Origin: CAYFMP01 sp964344215
GTDB taxonomy: Bacteria > Pseudomonadota > Alphaproteobacteria > Rhodospirillales > Casp-alpha2
Assembly: GCA_964344215.1 (NCBI GenBank)
Contig: CAYFMP010000016.1
Coordinates: forward strand, 1-58,079
Reading direction: 5' to 3'
DNA: 58,079 nucleotides
A program made the position numbers and the translations under genes. The notes under the pieces were generated by a model. It made no database searches, was not told the DNA's origin, and saw only the letters and a program-made list of their open reading frames with translations. Positions within the stretch are counted from its first letter, which is position 1, and the number at the start of each line of letters is the position of its first letter. Shown here one piece after another: positions 40,854 through 48,647 of this stretch.

Positions 40854-43297
40854 TGACGGCGCTGGCCGTAGCGGTCGTCTCGGCCGCGGTCCTCGGCTAC
40901 GAGGTGCTGCTGATGCGGCTGTTCGCCATCATCCAGTGGCAGCACTTCGCCTACATGGTGATCAGCGTCGCGCTTCTGGGGTTCGGCGCCAGCGGCACTT
41001 TCCTGGCCATTGCCAGATCCCGCCTCGAGCCCCGTTTCCACCTCGTTTTCGCCGGCTTCGCGGCGGCCTTCGGCGTTCTCGCGCTGCTCGGCTTCGCTCT
41101 CGCCCAGCGCGTTCCGTTCAACGCGCTGGAGGTGTTGTGGGCGCCGCGGCAATTGTTTCATCTGGCCGCCATTTACGGGCTGTTCGTGTTGCCGTTCTTC
41201 TGCGGCGCCGTCTGCATCGGCCTCGCCCTCGTTCGGTCGGCCGAGACCATCGGCCGCATCTACTTCTTCAATCTGTTGGGCTCCGGCATCGGCGCGCTGG
41301 CCGTCGTCGCCGCCCTGTTCGCGGTGTCGCCGACGGCGGCGCTGAAGATCGTCGCCGGGCTCGGATTGGCGGCCGCCGCCATGGTCTGTATCGATCGGCG
41401 GCAACGCCGCTGGTATCTGGCGGCGGCCGTCCTCGGCGCGGCCGCCGCCGTCCTGCCGGCGGCGGCGCCGACCTCGTGGACGGACCTGCGCCTGTCGCCG
41501 TTCAAGGGCCTGAGCATGGCGCTCGCCGTCCCCGGCGCCGAGCGCATCGCCGTGCGCAGCGGCCCGCTCGGCACCCTTGCCGTCGTCCGCAGCCCGGCCG
41601 TGCCGTTCCGCCACGCGCCGGGGCTCAGCCTGAAAGCCGCCACCGAGCCGCCCGAGCAGCTGGCCGTCTTCACCGACGGCGACTCGTTGAGCGCCATCAC
41701 CGCCTTCGACGGCCGCTTGGAACCGCTCGCCTACCTCGATTACACGACCTCGGCGCTGCCCTACCGGCTGCTCGAGCGGCCCGCCGTTCTCGTCCTCGGA
41801 GCCGGCGGCGGTGCCGACGTCTTGCGGGCCCTCTACCACGAAGCCCGGCGTATCGATGCGGTCGAGCTCAACCGGCAGATGGTCGGCATGGTGGCCGACA
41901 CCTACGCCGGGTTCGCCGGCGGTCTCTATCGACTGCCGACGGTCCGGGTCGCCGTCGCCGAGGCCCGCAGCTTCGTGACCGCCAGCCGGTCGCGTTGGGA
42001 CCTGATCCAGATCCCGCTGCTCGATTCGCTGGCGGCGGCGGGCGGCGTCCACAGCCTGAGCGAAAGCTACATCTACACGGTGGAGGCCCTGCGCGCCTAT
42101 CTGCGTCATCTCGAGCCTGGCGGTTTGCTGGCCATCACCCGCTGGCTGAAGCTGCCGCCGCGGGATAGTTTGAGATTGTTCCACACGGCCATAACCGCGC
42201 TCGAGGCGGACGGCGTCGACGCGGCCCGGCGCCTCGCCCTGATCCGCGGCTGGAACACGACGACGCTGCTGGTCAAGAACGGGCCGCTGAGCGCGGCCGA
42301 GATCGCCGCCGTCAAACGGTTCGCCGCCGACCGCTCCTTCGACCTCGCCTATCTGCCCGGCCTCGCGGCGGCCGAGGCCAACCGCTCGAACCTCTTGGAC
42401 GCACCCTATTTCTTCGACGGCGCGGCGGCGCTTCTGGGGCCGGAACGGCGCGATTTCGTGGGGCGCTACAAGTTCGACCTGGAGCCGGCCACCGACGACC
42501 GCCCGTATTTCGCCGACTTCTTCAAATGGCGCTCGCTGCCCGAGCTGGCACAGCTCGGCCCGGCTGGCGCCGCCGGCCAGTTCGAATGGGGGTACCTGAT
42601 CCTGTTTTCGACCCTGGTCCAGGCCGCCCTGTTCAGCCTGGTGCTGATCGTGGCGCCGCTGTGGCCGGGCGGCCGGGCGGCGCTCGGGCGCGCCGAACGC
42701 GGACCGGTGATTTTCTACTTCCTGGCGCTCGGCTTCGCCTTCCTGTTCGTCGAGATCGCCTTCATCCAGCGATTCCAGCTGTTCCTCGGCCACCCGCTCT
42801 ATGCCGTCGCCGTGGTGCTGGCGGCGTTCCTGGTGTTCGCCGGCTTCGGCAGCGCCGCCGCCGGGCGGTTCGACGCCTGGCTCGGGCGACGGGAATGGCC
42901 GCCGCCGTTCGGCCGGATGTCGGCGATCGACGCCGCCGCGCTCGGCATCGCCGCCGTCGGGTTGCTCTATCTGATCGCGTTGCCGCCGCTGTTCGAGCGC
43001 CTGATCGGCCTACCCGAAGCGGCCCGGGTCGGCGTGTCGCTGGTCCTGATCGGGCCGCTGGCGTTCTGCATGGGGATGCCGTTCCCGCTGGGCTTGCGCC
43101 GGGTCGTCGAGCTCGGCGGCGGGCTGGCGCCGTGGGCCTGGGGGATCAACGGCTGCGCCTCGGTGATGGCGGCGGTGCTGGCAACCATCCTCGCCATCCA
43201 CTTCGGCTTCTCCGCCGTCGTCGCCATCGCCGCCGGCCTCTATCTGGCCGCCGCCTGGGTGTTCCGCCGCCGGCTGGCGGCCGGCGCGGCGCGTTGA
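40853..43297 (+). CDS. Polytopic membrane protein with spermidine-synthase-like domain
   Basis: An 814-residue protein. Residues 1-200 form about six membrane segments (VVSAAVLGYEVLLMRLFAII; FYFNLLGSGIGAL-type IYFFNLLGSGIGALAVVAAL). The middle (about 310-570) is a soluble SAM-binding domain of the spermidine-synthase type: PAVLVLGAGGGADVLRALYH, RRIDAVELNRQMVGMVADTY and SLSESYIYTVEALRAYLRHL. The last 250 residues are again membrane (FLFVEIAFIQRFQLFLGHPL; CMGMPFPLGLRRVVELG). This build is widespread but functionally uncharacterised. It is coupled to the exported PCMT gene by TAATG, so the two may form one system. Catalytic Asp residues of polyamine synthases are not obvious, so spermidine synthesis is not claimed. 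Confidence 0.8.
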   Translation: MTALAVAVVSAAVLGYEVLLMRLFAIIQWQHFAYMVISVALLGFGASGTFLAIARSRLEPRFHLVFAGFAAAFGVLALLGFALAQRVPFNALEVLWAPRQLFHLAAIYGLFVLPFFCGAVCIGLALVRSAETIGRIYFFNLLGSGIGALAVVAALFAVSPTAALKIVAGLGLAAAAMVCIDRRQRRWYLAAAVLGAAAAVLPAAAPTSWTDLRLSPFKGLSMALAVPGAERIAVRSGPLGTLAVVRSPAVPFRHAPGLSLKAATEPPEQLAVFTDGDSLSAITAFDGRLEPLAYLDYTTSALPYRLLERPAVLVLGAGGGADVLRALYHEARRIDAVELNRQMVGMVADTYAGFAGGLYRLPTVRVAVAEARSFVTASRSRWDLIQIPLLDSLAAAGGVHSLSESYIYTVEALRAYLRHLEPGGLLAITRWLKLPPRDSLRLFHTAITALEADGVDAARRLALIRGWNTTTLLVKNGPLSAAEIAAVKRFAADRSFDLAYLPGLAAAEANRSNLLDAPYFFDGAAALLGPERRDFVGRYKFDLEPATDDRPYFADFFKWRSLPELAQLGPAGAAGQFEWGYLILFSTLVQAALFSLVLIVAPLWPGGRAALGRAERGPVIFYFLALGFAFLFVEIAFIQRFQLFLGHPLYAVAVVLAAFLVFAGFGSAAAGRFDAWLGRREWPPPFGRMSAIDAAALGIAAVGLLYLIALPPLFERLIGLPEAARVGVSLVLIGPLAFCMGMPFPLGLRRVVELGGGLAPWAWGINGCASVMAAVLATILAIHFGFSAVVAIAAGLYLAAAWVFRRRLAAGAAR

Positions 43298-43321
43298 CGG
43301 GACTGGCCAAGAGGAGAATCC

Positions 43322-43499
43322 CGGAGCGGGTGAAGCGGAATCGAACCGTCCCGCTCCCAAGCGCGGGCTCGACAAGACTCGGGAGTTCGGCGTCGAGGAG
43401 GGAGCGGATTGGTGCGGATTGGGATTGGAGCGGGCGAGGCGGAATCGAACCGTCCCGCGCCCAAGCGCGGGCTCGACAAGACTCGGGGGTTCGGCGTCG
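43322..43499. repeat. Two degenerate tRNA-Gly 3'-half copies
   Basis: Units at 43322-43395 and 43426-43499 each begin, on the plus strand, with a near-exact copy of the tRNA-Gly acceptor/T-arm (GGAGCGGGCGAGGCGGAATC at 43427). Each continues with a hairpin (CCCGCGC/GCGCGGG in one) and ends TTCGGCGTCG. They are 104 bases apart and follow the tRNA in its own direction. Neither folds as a full tRNA. Confidence 0.75.
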
Positions 43500-43513
43500 C
43501 GAAGGGTGCGGAT

Positions 43514-43587
43514 TGGAGCGGGCGAGGGGAATCGAACCCCCGTCTAGAGCTTGGGAAGCTTTCGTTCTACCATTGAACTACGCCCGC
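43514..43587 (-). tRNA. tRNA-Gly (CCC)
   Basis: The cloverleaf is acceptor GCGGGCG/CGCCCGC, D arm GTTCAATGGTAGAAC, anticodon arm AAAGC-TTCCCAA-GCTCT with anticodon CCC, and T arm CGGGGGTTCGATTCCCC. The discriminator is T and CCA is encoded (43514-43516). One anticodon-stem pair (28-42) is A:C rather than G:C, a mild oddity. Confidence 0.96.
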
Positions 43588-43810
43588 CCGGGCGCGCCTC
43601 TCCGGTATAGAGGATCGCCGGAAACGGCGCAAGGCGGGGCGGTGTGGGCGGCTGGTCGCGGTCGCCATGGGCCGGCTCGGGCGGCGGGGTCTTGGCGACA
43701 GCCGGGTGCAGTTGACTTAGAATTGATTGGCGCGTTAGAACCCGGCCCTCTAAAAGGACGCCGGAATTCTAAGAGATTCAAGACCGAACCAACACCAAGA
43801 GGCCACTCCC

Positions 43811-44764
43811 ATGCCCAATAACGCCGCCCAGCCGGCCCTCGACCCCGGCAAGTTCAGGGACCCCCACGTCACCGCCAAGGGCGAGAAACGTGCCGTCGTC
43901 GCGCTGACCCACTTGAGGACGCTGTGGTTCAACACCGGCAGCCTCTGCAACATCACGTGCAACAACTGCTATATGGACTCGAGCCCGACCAACGACCGCC
44001 TCGCCTACATCACGGTGGCCGAGGTCGACGCCTATCTCGACGAAGTCCGGGACCGCGGCTACCCGGTCGAGGAGATAGCTTTCACCGGCGGCGAGCCGTT
44101 CATGAACAAGGACCTGCCGGCCATCCTCGAAAACGTGCTGGAACGTGGCTTCACCACCCTGGTTCTGACCAACGCCATGAAGCCGTTGTGGAACAAGCGC
44201 CAGGCCGTGCTCGGCCTTAAGCTCCGGTTCGGCGATGCCTTGGCGCTCCGGGTGTCGGTCGACCACTACACGCCGGCCCGCCACGAAGAGGTCAGGGGAA
44301 CCGGCACCTGGGAGCCGATGATCCGTTGCCTGCGCTGGCTCGCCGCCGAGGGCTTCAACATCGCCGTCGCCGGCCGCACCTGCTGGCATGAAGCCGACAC
44401 CGACGCCCGCCGAGGCTACGCTCGGCTGTTCGAGGCCGAGGACATCCCGGTCGACGCCGCCGACCCGGCCCGACTGGTGCTGTTCCCGGAGATGGACGCC
44501 GGCATCGACGTCCCCGAGATCACCGTCAACTGCTGGGACATCCTCGGCGTCGCGCCCGAGACCATGATGTGCGCGACCTCGCGGATGGTCGTCAAACGCC
44601 GCGGCGCCGAGGCGCCGGTCGTCGTGCCGTGCACGCTGCTGCCCTACGACCCGGCCTTCGAATTGGGCAGCGGCCTCGCCGACTCGGCCCGCACCGTGCA
44701 GCTCAACCACCCGCACTGCGCCAAGTTCTGCGTTCTCGGCGGGGCGTCGTGCAGCCCCGACTGA
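43811..44764 (+). CDS. Radical SAM protein
   Basis: A 317-residue radical S-adenosylmethionine enzyme. The iron-sulfur CxxxCxxC is in GSLCNITCNNCYMDSSP (about residues 47-63), and FTGGEPFMNKDLP is the SAM-binding GGE motif. The C-terminal third has several further Cys (NCWDILGV, MMCATS, VVPCTLLPY, HCAKFCVLGGASCSPD), suggesting a SPASM-like auxiliary cluster, which is common in enzymes that modify peptides. ATG is preceded by AAGAGGC. The metallophosphoesterase gene starts 3 bases after its stop. No precursor-peptide gene is recognisable. The reaction is unknown. Confidence 0.87.
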   Translation: MPNNAAQPALDPGKFRDPHVTAKGEKRAVVALTHLRTLWFNTGSLCNITCNNCYMDSSPTNDRLAYITVAEVDAYLDEVRDRGYPVEEIAFTGGEPFMNKDLPAILENVLERGFTTLVLTNAMKPLWNKRQAVLGLKLRFGDALALRVSVDHYTPARHEEVRGTGTWEPMIRCLRWLAAEGFNIAVAGRTCWHEADTDARRGYARLFEAEDIPVDAADPARLVLFPEMDAGIDVPEITVNCWDILGVAPETMMCATSRMVVKRRGAEAPVVVPCTLLPYDPAFELGSGLADSARTVQLNHPHCAKFCVLGGASCSPD

Positions 44765-44767
44765 GCG

Positions 44768-45817
44768 ATGACCGAAACGCTTGATCCCGATCCCATCGAT
44801 GGCCCGGTCGATTCTGGTCCCATCGACGGCCCGGTCGGTTCTGGTCCCATCGACGGCCCGGTCGATCTCGGCGTTGTCGACGGCCCGGTGCTGCTGTTCG
44901 GCGGCCCCTACTCCAACCTGCAGGCGACCGAAGCCATGCTGGAAACCGCGGCCGACCTCGGCTTCGCGGCCGAGCGCGTCGTCTGCACCGGCGACGTCGT
45001 CGCCTACGGCGGCGACCCGGCGGCGACGACCGAGGCGGTCATGCGGTCCGGCATCCACGTGGTCATGGGCAACTGCGAGGAATCTATCGGCGCCGAGGCC
45101 GGCGACTGCGGCTGCGGGTTCGAGGAAGGCAGCGCCTGCGACCAGCTTTCGGTGGCGTGGTACGCCCACGCGGCGGCGGCGCTCGACGAGACGCAGCGGG
45201 CCTGGATGCGGGCCTTGCCCAGGCGCATCGATCTGACGCTCGGCGGCGTCCGCCTCAGCGTCGTCCACGGCGCCGTCACCGACATCAGCCGCTTCGTGTT
45301 CGCCTCGACCCCGGCCGCCGACAAGCACCGCGAATTCGAGGCGCTGGCTTCCGATTCGCGAGAAGCCCCGGCCGAGGTCATCGTCGGCGGCCATTGCGGG
45401 CTGCCGTTCACCGACGATCTCGGGTTCGCCGACGGCCCGGCTGGTCTCGGGTTCGCCGACGGCCCGGCTGGTCTCGGGTTCGCCGACGGCCCGGTCGGCG
45501 GCAACGCCCGGCTGTGGCACAACCCCGGCGTCATCGGCCTGCCGGCCAACGACGGCACGCCGCGCGGCTGGTATTCGGTTCTGGCGGCCGACGACGGTGG
45601 CCTCGCCATCGAGCACCGGGCGCTCGCTTTCGATCACGACGAGGCGGCGGTGCGCATCGACCGGGCCGGGTTGCCGGGAGCCTACGCCGAGACCCTGCTG
45701 AGCGGCCTGTGGCCCAACATGGACGTGCTGCCGGAGACCGAACGGCTCGGGCGCGGCCGCCCCATCCAACCCAGCCGCCTCAGCTGGTCGCCGCGGCCGC
45801 TTTTCGCCGCCGAATAG
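44768..45817 (+). CDS. Metallophosphoesterase with two internal nonapeptide repeat arrays
   Basis: A 349-residue calcineurin-like phosphoesterase. Metal-site pieces: CTGDVVAYGG (about residues 77-86), VVMGNCEESIG with GNxE in place of GNHD, VVHGAVTD, IVGGHCGLPF and NPGVIGLP. GDxVAYG and the GNCE form resemble the YfcE/MPP-II-like branch. Residues 9-40 consist of a 9-residue repeat (PIDGPVDSG type) from 27-bp units at 44792-44872. Residues 218-244 are three more 9-residue repeats (LGFADGPAG) from 27-bp units at 45419-45499. It is 3 bases after the radical SAM gene. A terminator lies 48 bases beyond. Natural substrate unknown. Confidence 0.82.
   Translation: MTETLDPDPIDGPVDSGPIDGPVGSGPIDGPVDLGVVDGPVLLFGGPYSNLQATEAMLETAADLGFAAERVVCTGDVVAYGGDPAATTEAVMRSGIHVVMGNCEESIGAEAGDCGCGFEEGSACDQLSVAWYAHAAAALDETQRAWMRALPRRIDLTLGGVRLSVVHGAVTDISRFVFASTPAADKHREFEALASDSREAPAEVIVGGHCGLPFTDDLGFADGPAGLGFADGPAGLGFADGPVGGNARLWHNPGVIGLPANDGTPRGWYSVLAADDGGLAIEHRALAFDHDEAAVRIDRAGLPGAYAETLLSGLWPNMDVLPETERLGRGRPIQPSRLSWSPRPLFAAE
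44792..44872. repeat. 27-bp coding minisatellite, 3 units plus a partial fourth
   Basis: Units start CCCATCGATGGCCCGGTCGA, CCCATCGACGGCCCGGTCGG and CCCATCGACGGCCCGGTCGA at 44792, 44819 and 44846; a degenerate fourth unit begins at 44873. It is in frame and encodes xIDGPVxxG. Confidence 0.92.
45419..45499. repeat. 27-bp coding minisatellite, 3 units
   Basis: Units beginning CTCGGGTTCGCCGACGGCCC at 45419, 45446 and 45473 are identical except for the end of the third. They encode LGFADGPxG and share the GACGGCCCGG core with the upstream array. Confidence 0.93.
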
Positions 45818-45865
45818 CCAAGATCCCCCGAAGATCCCCCCGACGCCCCGATCTCCCAAAAAAAG

Positions 45866-45887
45866 GCCGGGTCCTTTGGGACCCGGC
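45866..45887. terminator. Hairpin terminator after the radical SAM operon
   Basis: GCCGGGTCC and GGACCCGGC form a 9-bp stem around a 4-base loop. Seven A's precede it and GAGTTT follows, so it could stop transcription from both directions, mainly minus-strand by the T-run. Confidence 0.75.
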
Positions 45888-46172
45888 GAGTTTAACAGGG
45901 AGGGATCAGGGGAAGGGGCGCTTGGGGGGCGCAGAGGGGAGAGTTCCCCTGATCTGTCAACCATACTGACATATTTACCGGAGCCCCGCAGTGACGCCCG
46001 TCACAGCCCGCGGCGTTATCCGCGAATCGCCCCGTCAGGCCCGCCGACGGCGGCTTTCGGGGCGCCCCCTTATGACCTTCGGATGGCCGCCGTTTCGCCG
46101 CAATCGGCCGCCGTCCGGCCACAGTGGCCGTCTATCTTCCGCCTGACCCGACGAACCGGAGGAGTATCCGAC
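45888..46172. promoter_or_regulatory. Upstream region of the OmpA lipoprotein gene
   Basis: An 11-bp inverted repeat, GATCAGGGGAA at 45904-45914 and TTCCCCTGATC at 45944-45954, is followed directly by TGTCA-N7-TGACA at 45955-45971 and the AT-rich ATATTTA. These may form an operator and promoter. The rest shows no gene. Confidence 0.4.
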
Positions 46173-47078
46173 ATGTCCAAATCCCTGAAAGCCCTCGCTG
46201 TCTGTTCGACGCTGCTGGTCGCCGCTTGCGGTTCGGCCTACGACTTCGACGACCTCGAACGCCTCGACGTCCGCGGCGACGGTTTCGCCGCCGCCATCGG
46301 CCGCGAGTACCGCGAGTTCGCGCTGTTCGAGAAAAACGAGATGGGCGATTCGGCCGACGCCGACGTCTTCCTCAGAAAGGCGCTGCTGTCGGCGCTGGGC
46401 GAGACCGTCGAACCGGAGGCGCCCGGCGACTGGGTGCTGCCGGCCGAGCACAAAGGCGAGGTCGAACTGGCGCATGGCCGGCTCAGGGCCGTGCTGGCCG
46501 GCGGCGGCCGCGAACAGGCACCGAGGGTGGCGGCCCGCGCCCAGGCCGGCTTCGATTGCTGGGTCGAGCAGTTGGAGGAGAACTTCCAGCCCGACCACAT
46601 CGCCCACTGCCGCAACCAGTTCGAGGCGGCGCTGAGCGCGCTGGAGCGGAGCCTCGGCTTGTCGGCCGGCCCGATCCCGGCGCCGCAACCGGCCCTGGTC
46701 CGCGGCGGCGGCGCTGTGGCGCCTGCGACTGAGGCGCTGTCGTTCACCATCTTCTTCGCGTTCGACGCGGCCGACTTGAGCGAAACCGACGACGAAACCG
46801 TAGATGCCGTCATCGAGGCGGTCGGCGGCGGCCGGCCGGTCCATCTCAACCTCGACGGTCACGCCGACCGGGCCGGCGGGCCGGCCTACAATCGGGCGCT
46901 TTCCGCCCGGCGCGCCGAGGCAGTCCGGCAGGCGCTGGTCGAGCGCGGCCTCGAGCCCGAACAGCTCAGCGTCCGGGCGCATGGCGAAGAGAGGCCGCGG
47001 GTGGCGACGCCGGACGGGGCCCGCGAGCCGCGCAACCGGCGGGTCGAGATCACCATCCTGCCGGCCGCCGCCCTGTGA
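46173..47078 (+). CDS. OmpA-family lipoprotein
   Basis: A 301-residue exported lipoprotein. MSKSLKALAVCSTLLVAACG is a signal peptide ending in a lipobox, with Cys at residue 19 as the lipidation site. Residues about 190-295 are an OmpA C-terminal peptidoglycan-binding domain: FTIFFAFDAADLSETDDETV, NLDGHADRAGGPAYNRALSA, RRAEAVRQALVERGL and NRRVEITI. The middle third is helical and lacks a known family. It should tether the outer membrane to peptidoglycan. ATG 46173 has GGAGGAG nine bases upstream; translation further upstream is not credible. It probably has its own promoter since a terminator and inverted repeats precede it. Confidence 0.9.
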   Translation: MSKSLKALAVCSTLLVAACGSAYDFDDLERLDVRGDGFAAAIGREYREFALFEKNEMGDSADADVFLRKALLSALGETVEPEAPGDWVLPAEHKGEVELAHGRLRAVLAGGGREQAPRVAARAQAGFDCWVEQLEENFQPDHIAHCRNQFEAALSALERSLGLSAGPIPAPQPALVRGGGAVAPATEALSFTIFFAFDAADLSETDDETVDAVIEAVGGGRPVHLNLDGHADRAGGPAYNRALSARRAEAVRQALVERGLEPEQLSVRAHGEERPRVATPDGAREPRNRRVEITILPAAAL

Positions 47079-47150
47079 TCGACCGGAGAAACGGCGCCAC
47101 AATGCGAGATTCCGGTTGCTTCCGGGCGGGCGCGACCCAAATATCTGGGC

Positions 47151-47558
47151 ATGACCGACGCAACCGCCTACGAGCAGACGACCCGCGCCATCCGCGTCGT
47201 GGTCGAGCCGTTCTTCCTGGAGGAGCAATCGGAGCCGGCGGAATGCCGCTACGTGTGGGCTTACCAGGTCCGCATCGAGAACCACGGCAACAGCAAGGTT
47301 CAGCTTCTGACCCGCCATTGGAAGATCACCGATTCGACCGGCCGTACCCAGGAGGTGCGCGGCGACGGCGTCGTCGGCGAACAGCCGGTGCTCGACCCCG
47401 GCGAGGCCTTCGAGTACACAAGCGGCACGCCTTTGGCGACGCCGTCGGGGATCATGGCCGGCAGCTACCAGATGATCGGCGAAGGCGGCGAGCGCTTCGA
47501 CGTCGCGGTGCCGGCGTTCTCCTTGGACAGCCCGCACCAGGCCACCCAAGTCCATTGA
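47151..47558 (+). CDS. apaG: ApaG protein
   Basis: A 135-residue ApaG-domain protein (fibronectin-like fold), linked in enterobacteria to Co2+/Mg2+ handling and nucleotide metabolism, but biochemically obscure. Signature: WAYQVRIENHGNSKVQLLTR, HWKITDSTGRTQEVRGDGVV, GEQPVLDPGEAFEYTSGTPL and SGIMAGSYQM, all standard. The start ATG has weak GGGC upstream. Its final codons and TGA stop lie in the first of four 23-bp tandem repeats. Confidence 0.95.
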   Translation: MTDATAYEQTTRAIRVVVEPFFLEEQSEPAECRYVWAYQVRIENHGNSKVQLLTRHWKITDSTGRTQEVRGDGVVGEQPVLDPGEAFEYTSGTPLATPSGIMAGSYQMIGEGGERFDVAVPAFSLDSPHQATQVH

Positions 47559-47642
47559 CGGTGGGACCTGAAATCCATTGACGGTGGAACGTGAAATTCA
47601 TCGACGATAGGCCGAAAAGTCCATTGACGGTGGGACAGGAGT
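47551..47642. repeat. 23-bp tandem repeats, four units
   Basis: Units start at 47551, 47574, 47597 and 47620 with exact 23-base spacing. Units 1, 2 and 4 begin TCCATTGACGGTGG; unit 3 is diverged (TTCATCGACGATAGG). The array begins in the apaG stop codon and ends 84 bases before folE. Confidence 0.92.
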
Positions 47643-47725
47643 CCGCCCGGTCGGGGGCTAAGGTCTTGACGGCGGCGCCGGAAAGGCCCATCTCCAAACC
47701 TTAAGAAAGGCAGGAGGTAAATCCC

Positions 47726-48394
47726 GTGAGCGTCAAGAAACCCTTCAGCGTCGTCGACGACGGCTTGGAACGGCGGGCCGAAGAAGGCCCCGGCGCCATC
47801 GAGCGGCCGAGCCGCGACGAGGCGGAAGACGCCGTCCGCACGCTGTTGCGCTGGGCCGGCGACGACCCCGGCCGCGAGGGCCTGAAGGACACGCCGAGCC
47901 GCGTCGTGTCCGCCTACGAGGAGTTCTTCGACGGTTACAACGCCGACCCCAGGGCGCTGCTGGAGCGCACCTTCGAGGAGACCGACGGCTACGACGAGAT
48001 GGTGCTGCTCAAGGACATCCGTTTCGAATCGCACTGCGAACACCACATGGCGCCGATCATCGGCCGCGCCCACGTCGCCTACCTGCCGCACCATCGGATC
48101 GTCGGCATCTCGAAGCTGGCCCGGCTGGTCGAGGTCTACGCCAAGCGCCTGCAGATCCAGGAGAAGATGACGGCGCAGATCGCCAATGCCATCGACGAGA
48201 TCCTGCAACCGAAGGGAACGGCGGTCGTCATCGAGGCGGCGCACCAGTGCATGACGACGCGCGGCGTCCACAAGCCCGGCGTCGCCATGATCACCAGCCG
48301 CATGCTCGGCGCGTTTCGCGACGACGCCTCGACGCGGCGCGAGTTCCTGGCGATGATCGGCAATCCGGCTTCCGGCGACACCTCGTTCGCCTGA
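47726..48394 (+). CDS. folE: GTP cyclohydrolase I
   Basis: FolE converts GTP to 7,8-dihydroneopterin triphosphate, the entry step of folate (and queuosine-precursor) synthesis. Zinc and active-site residues are intact: FESHCEHHMAPIIGRAHVAY (about residues 93-112), RLQIQEKMTAQIANAI and EAAHQCMTTRGVHKPG. The length (222 residues) is normal; the first 30 residues are a variable tail. The start is GTG with AGGAGG seven bases upstream. Expression could be influenced by the 23-bp repeats that lie just upstream, though this is only positional. Confidence 0.96.
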   Translation: MSVKKPFSVVDDGLERRAEEGPGAIERPSRDEAEDAVRTLLRWAGDDPGREGLKDTPSRVVSAYEEFFDGYNADPRALLERTFEETDGYDEMVLLKDIRFESHCEHHMAPIIGRAHVAYLPHHRIVGISKLARLVEVYAKRLQIQEKMTAQIANAIDEILQPKGTAVVIEAAHQCMTTRGVHKPGVAMITSRMLGAFRDDASTRREFLAMIGNPASGDTSFA

Positions 48395-48647
48395 AGTTCC
48401 ATCGAAGCGGGCTCTTGCCATCGTCCGCTTCCGATCCGATCCCGTGAAATCCCCGTCAAACCGTGCTAGAAGCGATTCGCCCGGAGCTTCGATCGTCGAA
48501 GGGCCGAAACGATCACGCGACTCGAACAGGCTCCGAGTGGCGTGAAACGGGGCGCGATTGGGCGGTTCGGACCGAACCGTTCGGGACGATCGCGCCTCCA
48601 GGGCCGGCGCCCGGCCGCCGGCCGAAGGGGGACAGGAACGAAACGCC
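48395..48647. promoter_or_regulatory. Intergenic region upstream of trkH
   Basis: It contains CTTGCCATCG and GTGCTAGAAGC about 50 bases apart near 48415-48475, of which TAGAAG could be a -10 element; a matching -35 is not certain. No gene or strong hairpin is seen. Confidence 0.3.

Noticed and set aside
40844..42793. A 649-codon open frame opposite the spermidine-synthase-like gene
   Set aside because: It is a GC-rich antisense shadow: composition is Gln/Arg/Gly-rich with no motif, while the plus strand encodes a coherent membrane and SAM-binding protein.
43778..45964. A 728-codon open frame opposite the radical SAM and metallophosphoesterase genes
   Set aside because: It is antisense to two genes with recognisable active sites and has no recognisable family itself.
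47551..47642. CRISPR array
   Set aside because: The 23-bp units are directly adjacent with no spacers and no cas genes are present.
47551..47642. Plasmid-type iteron origin
   Set aside because: No Rep protein or DnaA-box cluster is nearby and the context is core chromosomal genes.
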